Part shown: positions 16,416 through 24,089 of the stretch, piece after piece
Layout of the letters: each line of letters starts with the position of its first letter
Position numbering within the stretch: the stretch's first letter is position 1
DNA from: Streptomyces spiramyceticus
Lineage (GTDB): Bacteria; Actinomycetota; Actinomycetes; Streptomycetales; Streptomycetaceae
Length of the DNA: 64,000 nucleotides
Direction: 5' to 3'
NCBI RefSeq assembly: GCF_028807635.1
Contig: NZ_JARBAX010000001.1
Span: 4,265,501 to 4,329,500, forward strand
Made by a program: the position numbers and the translations under genes
Notes under the pieces: model-generated
What the model saw: only the letters and a program-made list of their open reading frames with translations
Databases searched by the model: none
Told to the model about the DNA's origin: nothing

Positions 16416-18032
16416 ATGCCTTTCCTCTTCGGTCGGTCCCGGTCCCGGTCCCGCAGGCGCCAACCGCGCACGGACGCCCGGCTGTTGGGGCTGCGCAAGT
16501 CGCAGTCGGGGCAGACGACCCTGGAGTACGCGGGCCTGGTGCTGGTCGTCGCGGCCATCGTCGCGGCGCTCGTGGCGACCGGGCTCGGGGAGACCGTCTC
16601 GCAGCAGCTGGGCGCGGCCGTTTGCCGGGTGACTGGCGGCGGCGACTGCGGAGGAGGTGGCGGGAGCGATGACGGCAATCCGCAGGCCGTGGACGATACG
16701 GGGAAGCAGCCTGTGTCGGACGGTGATGGCGATGGCGACAGCGACGGCGACGGGAGCAAGTCGGCCGAGCAGCTCGCGTACGAAAAGGCGCTCAAAGAGC
16801 TCCAGGACGCCAAGAACGCCGAACAGAGCGACACCGAGAAGGCCAAGCAGGCCGCAAAGGAGCTCGGCAAGATCCTGGCCGAGGAGCTCGGCATCACCGA
16901 TGCGGTCGACTGCGTCACCAAGGGCGACGCCGGAGCCTGTACGGAAACCCTGATCAACGTACTGACCAGCCTCATCGGCGGCGCCGTCGGCAAGCTCGCG
17001 GCGAAATACGGTGCGCCGTGGAAGTGGAAGAAGGCCGTTGAGCTCGTACGGAAACTCAAGAAGCACGGCGGGGACCTGTACGACGGCCTCACCGGCATGG
17101 TCAAGAACCGCAAGCGCGTCAAGGCCGCGCAGGACAAGCTCGACGCCGCCAAGCGCAAGCTCGACGAGAAGAAGCCGGACAAGCCTGACAAGCGGCCTAT
17201 CACCTGTGCCGCCTCCCACAGCTTCCTGCCCGGCACCCCCGTCCTCCTCGGCAACGGCACGCGCATCCCCATCGAGGCCGTACGCATCGGCGACCGCGTC
17301 ACCGTCACCGACCCGACGAGCGGCCTGACGACCACGCGCCGCGTCACGAACACCATCACCACCTACGACGACAAGGACTTCACCCGCCTCACCATCAGGA
17401 CGCCCGCCGGCCTCCGCGCCATCACGGCGACCGACACCCACCCGTTCTGGCTGACCGGCAGCGCGCGGCAAGGCGCACGCTGGGCCGACGCGGGCGACAT
17501 CCGCCCCGGCGCGAAGCTCCGTACGCCCGAGGGCGCGGGCCTGCCTGTCACGGCGGTTGCGCAGCACACCCGGCGGCAGACGACGTACGACCTCACCGTC
17601 GCCGGAATCCACACCTATTACGTCGGCATCGGCAGCCAGAATGCGCTCGTCCACAACAACGACTGTGTGGACCAGGAACTCCTCGACGAAATGAACGAGC
17701 AGGGTGTCAAATTCGACCCCGAGAAGGTGATCAGGGCCGAGCGCAATGCCGACGGCAAGATCGTCTTCCTTGAGGAGGGCAACTCGCGGGCCGGCCTCAA
17801 GCACATCATCGAAGAGCACGCCGATGACTTCGAGCGGAGCGGAATTGCCCGCGAAGACATTCCCGACCTGGTGATGGAAGCCGCGACCAAGGGCAAGAAG
17901 GTCGGCACGCAGGGGAAGGGCGACGGGCGGCCCATCTACGAGGTCGAGTTCAAGGGCAAGAAGCGGAGGGTGGCGGTGACCGTCGGAAACAATGGCTTCG
18001 TCGTGGGCGCCAACCCCAAGAGCGTCGGATAG
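16416..18032 (+). CDS. Polymorphic toxin: Flp-prepilin-like leader, Hint domain, C-terminal nuclease-like toxin
   Basis: 538 aa. A basic N-terminus (RSRSRSRRRQPR) is followed by SGQTTLEYAGLVLVVAAIVAALVA: the Flp-type prepilin motif G|xxxxEY (G32, E37, Y38) plus one hydrophobic helix. A Gly/Asp/Lys-rich stalk and helical region run to about 260. Residues 264-415 are a Hint (pretoxin, intein-like) domain: CAASHSFLPGTPVLLGNG at the start, the HPFWL block, then VGIGSQNALVHNN at the end, expected to cut itself and release the toxin. Residues 416-538 form the toxin: GLKHIIEEHADDFERSGI and YEVEFKGKKRRVAVTVGNNG resemble the BECR/barnase-like RNase group found in phage and polymorphic toxins (family match by eye). 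The gene at 18085 is the probable immunity gene. Confidence 0.82.
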   Translation: MPFLFGRSRSRSRRRQPRTDARLLGLRKSQSGQTTLEYAGLVLVVAAIVAALVATGLGETVSQQLGAAVCRVTGGGDCGGGGGSDDGNPQAVDDTGKQPVSDGDGDGDSDGDGSKSAEQLAYEKALKELQDAKNAEQSDTEKAKQAAKELGKILAEELGITDAVDCVTKGDAGACTETLINVLTSLIGGAVGKLAAKYGAPWKWKKAVELVRKLKKHGGDLYDGLTGMVKNRKRVKAAQDKLDAAKRKLDEKKPDKPDKRPITCAASHSFLPGTPVLLGNGTRIPIEAVRIGDRVTVTDPTSGLTTTRRVTNTITTYDDKDFTRLTIRTPAGLRAITATDTHPFWLTGSARQGARWADAGDIRPGAKLRTPEGAGLPVTAVAQHTRRQTTYDLTVAGIHTYYVGIGSQNALVHNNDCVDQELLDEMNEQGVKFDPEKVIRAERNADGKIVFLEEGNSRAGLKHIIEEHADDFERSGIAREDIPDLVMEAATKGKKVGTQGKGDGRPIYEVEFKGKKRRVAVTVGNNGFVVGANPKSVG

Positions 18033-18033
18033 G

Positions 18034-18066
18034 TCGGTCAACGTCAACGTCAACGTGAAGGTGAAG
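18034..18066 (+). repeat. Short 6-bp repeat in the toxin-immunity spacer
   Basis: Between toxin stop and immunity start the unit GTCAAC is repeated three times, then GTGAAG twice. It sits just before the likely ribosome binding site, where slippage could alter expression of the immunity gene. Confidence 0.55.
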
Positions 18067-18084
18067 ATGAATGAAGGTGAAGGC

Positions 18085-18435
18085 GTGAGCACCGAGGTGC
18101 GGCTCGCCGCGGACTACGACTGCCACCCGGTCTGGGTCCGCGGCAGCGACGGCGTGCGGGACAACATCGCCCCCGCCGAACTGCCCGTCACCCCGCGCCT
18201 CGCGGCGGACCTGGACAGCTGGGGCGACGCGTACGACGCCACGCTGAACCGCGAGGACCCGGCGTCCTCCGGATTCCCCGACCCGCAGGCCGAGGCGGCG
18301 TTCGCCGAGCGCGGCGCGCATTTGGCGCGCGAGCTGGCGCGAGAGCTCGGGGCGGCGTGGCGCGTCACCTACTTCGACCCGCGCCTGGCACAAGACGTGG
18401 AAGTGGCGTACGGGGACGGGGATCAAGAGGATTAA
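18085..18435 (+). CDS. Probable immunity protein for the polymorphic toxin
   Basis: About 116 aa from GTG 18085, preceded by GAAGGTGAAG; ATG 18067 is an alternative. It is an acidic protein: LAADYDCHPVWVRGSDGV, then PRLAADLDSWGDAYDATLN, FAERGAHLARELARELG and WRVTYFDP. It lies 52 bases after the toxin gene, in the same direction, which is the normal place for an immunity gene. Proteins with this DYxCxPxW start recur beside toxins in streptomycetes to my recollection. No named immunity family can be assigned. Confidence 0.65.
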   Translation: MSTEVRLAADYDCHPVWVRGSDGVRDNIAPAELPVTPRLAADLDSWGDAYDATLNREDPASSGFPDPQAEAAFAERGAHLARELARELGAAWRVTYFDPRLAQDVEVAYGDGDQED

Positions 18436-18575
18436 GTAGCGTCCGTACGGTGTGCATTTTGCTGCTGGCACGCGAAAAGAGGCCGGCCGAACTCTTCTGG
18501 GACGTGATCGCGGCGGCGCTGCGGATGCCGCGCCAGCAGCGGCGCGAGCTGCTGCTGCGGCTCAAGGACAAGCGA

Positions 18576-19139
18576 TCAGGAGCGCTTCGGTTCGAAGTGC
18601 AGACCGGTGATCCCGCAGTCGAACGGTCGAGCAGTGACGAGCTGGAGCTGCTGGTAGGTGTCGAGGTTGGCGAACACGGGCATTCCGGCGCCGATCGCGG
18701 TCGGGTTGACGAACAGGTGGAGTTCGTCGAGCAGGCCCTTGGCGATCAGACTAGATACGAGCGTGCCGCCTCCGTAGGCGATCATGTCCCCGCCCGGCTC
18801 GGCCTTGAGCTTGTTCACGGTCTCGGCGAGGTCGCCGCCGGCGACGACGGCGTTCTCCCAGGGCGACTCGGTGAGGGTGTTGGAGATGACGACCTTGGGC
18901 GTGTTGTTCATCTTGTCGATCGACGCCTGGTCCTCGCCCTCGGGACCGGCCGCCCAGGCCGGGATGAACCCCTCGGCGAGCTTGCGTCCCAGCACGATGC
19001 AGTCGACCGGTTCGGTGAGTGCGTCGATGTAGGCGTTGATGTCGTCCGACCACGGGAACGTCAGCCAGTCCATCTCGCCGTTCGGGCCGGCCATGTAGCC
19101 GTCGACGCTCATTTGGACCTGGAGCTTGAACTTACGCAC
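18576..19139 (-). CDS. Dihydrofolate reductase family (RibD C-terminal) protein
   Basis: 187 aa from GTG 19139 (GAAGGA 8 bases upstream). The opening RKFKLQVQMSVDGYMAGPNG is the standard strand-SxDG start of this family, followed by CIVLGRKLAEGFIPAW, PKVVISNTL and the NADPH-binding IAYGGGTLVSSLIAKGLLDEL. The enzyme probably reduces a pterin-, flavin-precursor- or other carbonyl substrate with NADPH; true substrate unknown. Lone gene facing the toxin-immunity pair. Confidence 0.85.
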   Translation of the reverse strand: MRKFKLQVQMSVDGYMAGPNGEMDWLTFPWSDDINAYIDALTEPVDCIVLGRKLAEGFIPAWAAGPEGEDQASIDKMNNTPKVVISNTLTESPWENAVVAGGDLAETVNKLKAEPGGDMIAYGGGTLVSSLIAKGLLDELHLFVNPTAIGAGMPVFANLDTYQQLQLVTARPFDCGITGLHFEPKRS

Positions 19140-19207
19140 GAGGTGCTTCCTTCGTCGTTGGTGTCGCTGGTGATATCGCCTGTTCAGACCAGTGCCCGGC
19201 CGAAAAC

Positions 19208-19594
19208 TCATCGGCCCGGGCTGTGACCTGACACACATACCAGCCGCACCCCGGGCCGTACTCCCCACCGCGCCATTGCTCCCGCCTCCGCCTCCAGCAC
19301 ATGCCGTGCCCGGAACCTCGGCCGACCCAGGCGGCCCGGGCGCATCGTCCGTACCGCGATCACCCTCAACTCCCTGTCCAGGTAAGCCACATCGATCGCG
19401 AAGCGCATCCCGAACGTGTGCACACTGCCGGCCGGGGTGAGCAGCAGCGCGCCCGCGATCCCGTCCCGGCCCAGCAGCCCGCGCGTCCGCGCCCGCGAGG
19501 ACGCCGCGATCTCCAGCGGTACGGGTGCGGGTGCGGCCACAGGCGGTCCGCCGTCGGTCGTCAACGTCCCTGTGCCGTCCCGCCATCGCCCCAT
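19208..19594 (-). CDS. DUF192 protein
   Basis: 128 aa from ATG 19594. Core: VPLEIAASSRARTRGLLGRDGI, then SVHTFGMRFAIDVAYLD and HVLEAEAGAMARWGVRPG, the hallmark GLxxRxxI...TFxMRFxIDVxFLD pattern of DUF192. Function unknown; members are often exported in other phyla, but no leader is present here. The frame remains open upstream through a Gly-Phe repeat (GFGFGFGFGFGF) made by the 6-bp repeat at 19634-19718, so a longer product from GTG/ATG near 19792 is possible. Confidence 0.75.
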   Translation of the reverse strand: MGRWRDGTGTLTTDGGPPVAAPAPVPLEIAASSRARTRGLLGRDGIAGALLLTPAGSVHTFGMRFAIDVAYLDRELRVIAVRTMRPGRLGRPRFRARHVLEAEAGAMARWGVRPGVRLVCVSGHSPGR

Positions 19595-19633
19595 CTGCGG
19601 ACCGTAGCGGACCTCAGCGGATCGTCGGCCGCC

Positions 19634-19718
19634 GAAGCCGAAGCCGAAGCCGAAGCCGAAGCCGGAGCCTGAGTCGAAGCCGAAGCCGAAGCCGAAGCCG
19701 AAGCCGAAGCCGGAGCCG
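19634..19718. repeat. Hexanucleotide repeat (GAAGCC)n
   Basis: Two runs of GAAGCC (five and about six units) separated by GGAGCCTGAGTC. On the minus strand it would read Gly-Phe repeats in frame with the DUF192 gene. It lies between the divergent DUF192 and prepilin peptidase genes, where a change in unit number would alter promoter spacing or extend the N-terminus without frameshift. Confidence 0.85.
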
Positions 19719-19827
19719 ATTACCGAATCGCCGATCGATCGCCGGCCGCCCATCTGGGCCTCGTACGCCCAACAGTGGGCCCCCGGGCCCATGACCCCAC
19801 CCCCCGCCCCGCCCTAGGCTCCCTGCC

Positions 19828-20613
19828 GTGTACGCCACGCTGATCGCGGCCGCCGTCCTCTGGGGCGCCGCCACCGGACTGCTCCTGCCCCGCGCCGCCT
19901 ACCGTTTCGCCGTCGAGCCGGAGGAGCCGTGGCGCGACGCGTGCCCCGCCGGTCACCCCTTCGCCGGACCGGCGCGCGGCTGGCTCGGTACGGCGCGCTG
20001 CGCGGGGTGTGCGGCGGCGTTGGTGGGTACCCCGGCCGGCGGACCGCCCGGGTGGTCCGTTCCCGCCCCGTACGCGCGCCCCCTCCGACACGTCCCGCTC
20101 ACCGCCCTCGCCTGCGGCCTGCTCGCCGCCGGGACCGGTGCCAGGCCCGAGCTCGCGGTGTGGCTGCTGCTTGCGCCGTTCGGGGTGCTGCTCGCCGTCG
20201 TGGACCGCCGTGTCCACCGCCTGCCCGACGTGCTGACCCTCCCGCTCGCCGCCGCGACCGCCGCCCTGCTCGGCCTCGCCGCGCTGCTGCCCGGCCACGG
20301 CGGATCCTGGCCCACCGCTCTGCTCGGCGGCCTCGCTCTCGGTGGCGGCTACTTCGTTCTCTTCCTGATCAACCCGAACGGCATGGGCTTCGGCGACGTA
20401 AAACTGGCCCTTGCGCTCGGGGCGGCCCTCGGCTGGTACGGGTGGACCGTCTTCTTCGCCGGGGCCTTCGCCGGATTCCTGCTGGGTGCCACGTATGGCG
20501 TCGCCCTCATGGTTATGCGCCGGGCGGGCCGCAAGACCGCGATCCCGTTCGGCCCCTTCATGATCGCCGGGACGCTGGCGGGTCTGCTGCTGGGCGGTCT
20601 CGCCGCATCCTGA
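19828..20613 (+). CDS. Prepilin peptidase, A24 family
   Basis: 261 aa from GTG 19828. About seven hydrophobic segments. The two catalytic aspartates are visible: VDRRVHRLPD (first Asp, about residue 130) and GMGFGDVKLALALGA (GxGD motif, about residue 190). An N-terminal part contains Cys pairs (DACPAGHPF and ARCAGCAAAL) that recall the zinc-binding methyltransferase segment in shortened form. It cleaves class III/type IV prepilin leaders. Its candidate substrates in the window are the toxin at 16416 with its Flp-like G|QTTLEY site. Confidence 0.88.
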   Translation: MYATLIAAAVLWGAATGLLLPRAAYRFAVEPEEPWRDACPAGHPFAGPARGWLGTARCAGCAAALVGTPAGGPPGWSVPAPYARPLRHVPLTALACGLLAAGTGARPELAVWLLLAPFGVLLAVVDRRVHRLPDVLTLPLAAATAALLGLAALLPGHGGSWPTALLGGLALGGGYFVLFLINPNGMGFGDVKLALALGAALGWYGWTVFFAGAFAGFLLGATYGVALMVMRRAGRKTAIPFGPFMIAGTLAGLLLGGLAAS

Positions 20614-20781
20614 CGGCTGTCTGACGGCTGCCTGGCGGCTTCCTGACGGCGCGGCCCTCTGGACCGCGCGCGCCGATGGCGCAATCGTGAGAAGTTGCCA
20701 TGAAGAGTGACGAACGGACGGGCGGCGCGGGAAGCCGTCCGACCGCGATCCAAAGCCGCAGCCGCAGCCAGGAGTGCCTCG

Positions 20782-21909
20782 ATGACGCAGCCGACCCGCC
20801 CCACCCCGGAACTGCTCGCCGACCTGCGCAAGCCCCGTGTCTACCCGGCGGTGTCGGTCACGCTGCCCACGAACCGCTTCTGGCCGCAGAGCCAGCAGGA
20901 CGACATCCGGCTCCGCAATCTCCTCGCCGAGGTCAACAAGCGCCTCGCCGACGACCCCGACGTCACCCGTACGCACGCGGTCGCGGTGTCCCAGCAGCTG
21001 GCCGCCGTCGAGGACGAGCTCGACCCCGAGCGGTTCCTCGACGGCCTGGTCGTCTACGCGTCGGCGGACGAACACCACACCTTCATGCTCAGTACGGGCG
21101 TGCCGGAGCGCATCGTCATCAATACGTCGTACCTCACCCGCAACCTGGTCGCTTCGGCTGCGCGGGAGCGGCCGTATCTGGCGCTCGTACTCAGCAATGG
21201 CGAGGTCCGGCTGTGGCGCGGGCTCGGCGACCAGGTCACCGAGGTCCGCGGCGACAGCGGCTTCCCGGTGGTCACGTCGGGTGCGGAGCGCGAGGTGGCG
21301 CCGAGCGCCGGGGGTGACCAGTGGGTCCTCCAGGACTTCCGCAACATGCTCGCCGAGGCCGACAGGAAGCTCACCCCGCTGCTCCAGGGCGAGAACAGCC
21401 TGCCGGTCATCCTGGTCGGGCTGCGCCGGCATATCGCGGCGTTCCGCGAGGTCAGCCGCCACGGCAAGTCGCTGGCCGCCGAGCTGGAGGTGGGCGGCCT
21501 GCTGACGACCACGTCGGCGGAGATGTCGGCCCAGCTGGCCGCGCCCCGCCGCGCCCTGGCCGAGGCCGAGGCGGCGGGGGCCATGCGCGAACTCGACGCG
21601 TCCCGCAGTGGTAAGCGCTACGCGGCGGGCGTGCAGGAGGCGTGGCAGGCGGCGGGGGAGGGCCGGATCTCGCTGCTGGTGGTCGAGGAGGGCCTGCGGG
21701 TCACCGCACGCCCCGAAACGGTGGAAGGCGCCGAACGCGCCAAGCTCACCCTGCTGGACGCGAGGGAGGGCGCCGGTGCGGAGGGCGTGGAGGAGGACAT
21801 CGTCGACTCGCTGGTCGAGACGGTGCTGTCGGCGGACGGCAAGGTCGTCTTCGTCCCGGACGAGACGCTGAAGGAAGCGGAGGGAGTGGCGGCGGCGCTC
21901 CGGTACTGA
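20782..21909 (+). CDS. baeRF-domain (bacterial eRF1-like) protein
   Basis: About 375 aa from ATG 20782 with AGGAG 8 bases upstream. The layout LLADLRKPRVYPAVSVTLPT, then DRFLDGLVVYAS-like block (ERFLDGLVVYASADEHH), LVLSNGEVRLWRG and SLLVVEEGLRVTA is that of the actinobacterial baeRF families related to archaeal release factor domains 2-3. Role unknown; suggested links are to ribosome rescue or toxin-like functions. The C-terminal coding tail and stop (CGGTACTGACCCCG) are followed by repeats of the same sequence. Confidence 0.7.
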   Translation: MTQPTRPTPELLADLRKPRVYPAVSVTLPTNRFWPQSQQDDIRLRNLLAEVNKRLADDPDVTRTHAVAVSQQLAAVEDELDPERFLDGLVVYASADEHHTFMLSTGVPERIVINTSYLTRNLVASAARERPYLALVLSNGEVRLWRGLGDQVTEVRGDSGFPVVTSGAEREVAPSAGGDQWVLQDFRNMLAEADRKLTPLLQGENSLPVILVGLRRHIAAFREVSRHGKSLAAELEVGGLLTTTSAEMSAQLAAPRRALAEAEAAGAMRELDASRSGKRYAAGVQEAWQAAGEGRISLLVVEEGLRVTARPETVEGAERAKLTLLDAREGAGAEGVEEDIVDSLVETVLSADGKVVFVPDETLKEAEGVAAALRY

Positions 21910-21995
21910 CCCCGTAGGACCCGTACTGACCCCGCAGGGGCGTGCTCCGTACTGACCCCGCAGGGCGTGCACCGTACTGACCCCGCAGGGCGGCC
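21903..21995 (+). repeat. Direct repeats copying the 3' end of the baeRF gene
   Basis: The string CGTACTGACCCCGCAGGG, which overlaps the gene's last codon and TGA, recurs at about 21922, 21949 and 21974. Spacing is 19-27 bases. It is the second place in the window where a stop-codon region has been multiplied. Confidence 0.8.
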
Positions 21996-22064
21996 CGTCG
22001 GCGTCGTCTTTCCTCGGGTGTCAGGGGCGATTTCAGCCCACCCCCCGGCCTAAGATCCGCGCAT

Positions 22065-23585
22065 ATGCGGACAAAACTCAACGTCGGAGTGGCGCTGGAC
22101 CCGCGCTCCCTCCTCGTCCACCGGCCGGGCCGCCGCCGGCCCCCCGGCCCACTCCCGCTCCAGTGGGGCTGGGCCGGGGCCCTGTTCCTCCTTTACGTCA
22201 CCCTCTCGGCCCGCCGCCACGCCCTCCTCCGGAGCACCGGCTACGACCTCGGCATCTTCGAGCAGGCCGTCCGCGCCTATTCCGAACTCCGCGCACCCGT
22301 CGCGCCGTTGAAGGGTGAGGGCTTCAACCTCCTCGGCGACCATTTCCACCCCGTACTCGCCGTCCTCGGACCCTTCTACCGCCTCTGGCCCTCCCCCTAC
22401 TGCCTCCTCACCGCCCAGGCGGCCCTCCTCGCCCTCGGCGTCGTCCCGCTCGCGCGCTGGGCCTCCCGGGCCCTCGGCCGCCCCGCCGCCCACGCCGTCG
22501 CCTTCGCGTACGGCGCCAGCTGGGGCATCGCGTCCGCCGTCGCCTTCGACTTCCACGAGGCCGCCTTCGCCGTACCCCTCCTCGCCTTCGCGGTCACCGC
22601 GGCCGGCAACCGGCGCTGGCGTTCCGCCGCCGCCTGGGGGCTCCCGCTCCTCCTCGTCAAGGAGGATCTCGGGCTGACCCTCGCCGCCCTCGGGGCGTAC
22701 ATCGCGCTGAAGGGACCCGTCCGCCTCGGCATCGCCACCGTCGGCGCCGGCGTCCTCGGCACCCTCCTCGCGACCAAGGTGCTGGTCCCGGCCTTCAGTT
22801 CCGCAGGGGCGTACGCCTACGGGCAGTACGTCGCAGGCAGCCGCAGCTCCCTCCTCGCCACCCTCGCCCTGGCACCCCTCGACGCGCTGCGCCCCGACAC
22901 GAAGCCCATCACCCTGGTCCTGGTCTTCGCGGTGACGGCGTTCGTCGCGCTGCGATCACCCCTCGCGCTGATCGCGGTGCCCACGCTCGGCTGGCGGATG
23001 CTGTCGCAGCACGACTACCACTGGGGCACGGCGTTCCACTACAGCGTCGTCCTCATGCCCATCGTCTTCGCAGCCCTGATCGACGCCCTCACGCCGTACG
23101 CCCGCACCGCCCACCCGCTGGCCCGCCGCCATCTGCGCGCCTCGCTCGCCGCCTCCGTCGCCGTGACGCTCGTACTGCTGCCGTCGTTCCCCTTCGCGCT
23201 GCTCGCCCAGCGGGCCACCTGGAGTACCAGCCGCCACGTGGAGACCGCCCGCGACCTGCTGCGGCGCATCCCCGACGGGGCGACGGTCGCCGCCTCCAAC
23301 CGCCTTGCCCCTCAGCTGACTTCGCGCTGCACCGTGGTCCTGTTCCCCAGCTACCCGATCCCCGGGAAGCTGTACGAGGCGTCCGGCCGGCCCCCGCCGC
23401 CCACCGCCGACTGGATCATCCACGACCGCACACCCGCGGAGTCCTGGCCGCTGCCGAAGGGGCACTGGCCGTACCCGCCCGACAGGCAGCAGGCCGAACT
23501 GGCCGCCGCTCAGCGGAAATACGACTACGAACTGGTCGCCGCCCGCGACGGTCTGACGCTGCTGCGCCACCGCCGGCTCCCGTAA
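22065..23585 (+). CDS. DUF2079 polytopic membrane protein
   Basis: 506 aa with about ten hydrophobic helices. It contains the DUF2079 landmarks YDLGIFEQAVRAY near the N-terminus, GDHFHPVLAVLGPFYRLWPSP, DFHEAAFAVPLLAFAV and a C-terminal soluble part after the last helix, FPSYPIPGKLYEASGRPPPP then WIIHDRTPAE. The family is related to GT-C glycosyltransferases that use polyprenyl-linked sugars, which fits the DFHE acidic loop. Substrate unknown. Alternative starts within the first 30 residues are possible. Confidence 0.8.
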   Translation: MRTKLNVGVALDPRSLLVHRPGRRRPPGPLPLQWGWAGALFLLYVTLSARRHALLRSTGYDLGIFEQAVRAYSELRAPVAPLKGEGFNLLGDHFHPVLAVLGPFYRLWPSPYCLLTAQAALLALGVVPLARWASRALGRPAAHAVAFAYGASWGIASAVAFDFHEAAFAVPLLAFAVTAAGNRRWRSAAAWGLPLLLVKEDLGLTLAALGAYIALKGPVRLGIATVGAGVLGTLLATKVLVPAFSSAGAYAYGQYVAGSRSSLLATLALAPLDALRPDTKPITLVLVFAVTAFVALRSPLALIAVPTLGWRMLSQHDYHWGTAFHYSVVLMPIVFAALIDALTPYARTAHPLARRHLRASLAASVAVTLVLLPSFPFALLAQRATWSTSRHVETARDLLRRIPDGATVAASNRLAPQLTSRCTVVLFPSYPIPGKLYEASGRPPPPTADWIIHDRTPAESWPLPKGHWPYPPDRQQAELAAAQRKYDYELVAARDGLTLLRHRRLP

Positions 23586-24089
23586 AGTCGGGGACTCGGA
23601 AGTCGAAAGCCTGTACGGGCCGAGGAGCTGGTTGGCAGTGCGCAAGGCAGGTGCCGGGCGTCAGCTCGGCCCCCTCGGCACCGGGCCAGTCAGCACATGG
23701 ACCAGATCCTCGCCGCCAAGCAGCAGGGTGCTGCGTCAAGGGGCCTCGGAGGCTGCCTCGACGCCCGCCTCGATTCCAGCGCTGACACCCCCGACCCGTA
23801 GCGGAGCGTCAAGGCGCGTCCACCCGCCGGGTCAGCCCAAAGAGGTACGGGCGGGGCTCCCGCAGAAAGCCTTCTTCCCTTGTGCCGCCTGGCCTCCCGG
23901 CCGCCGCGCCACCCCGCCGGGAAAATTCGCGGCACCCTTTCGGCACGGCGTGGCACCAAGCACCCTTTACGAAGGGTTATGGTGGAAACCCCCCCTCGGG
24001 CCGGTCCGTATCCCCCCCACGGACCGGCCCGTTTTTTGTGCCCTGAGCCCATGGGGAGCCTGCGACGGCCCCCGCCACGGACTCTGCCG
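23586..24089. other. 504-base intergenic stretch without a recognised gene
   Basis: Open frames here have composition unlike protein. A short frame from ATG 23698 (MDQILAAKQQGAA) is too short and lacks a ribosome binding site. The 3' 100 bases end in a strong terminator (23998-24037) preceded by CCCTTTACGAAGGG, so a small transcribed RNA reading rightwards is possible but not shown. Confidence 0.5.
23998..24037 (+). terminator. Rho-independent terminator
   Basis: GGGCCGGTCCGT and ACGGACCGGCCC form a 12-bp perfect stem around a loop ATCCCCCCC, followed by GTTTTTT. The T-run is on the plus strand; it would end transcription from 22065 or from a small RNA in the preceding gap. Confidence 0.9.

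Noticed and set aside
18588..18610. GGTTCGAAGT resembling a tRNA T-loop
   Set aside because: No acceptor stem or anticodon arm can be drawn; it lies inside the dihydrofolate-reductase-like gene. No tRNA or rRNA gene was seen anywhere in the window.
19720..21972. 750-aa minus-strand frame opposite the prepilin peptidase and baeRF genes
   Set aside because: It mirrors the true genes on the other strand; His/Arg/Gly-rich text with no motif.
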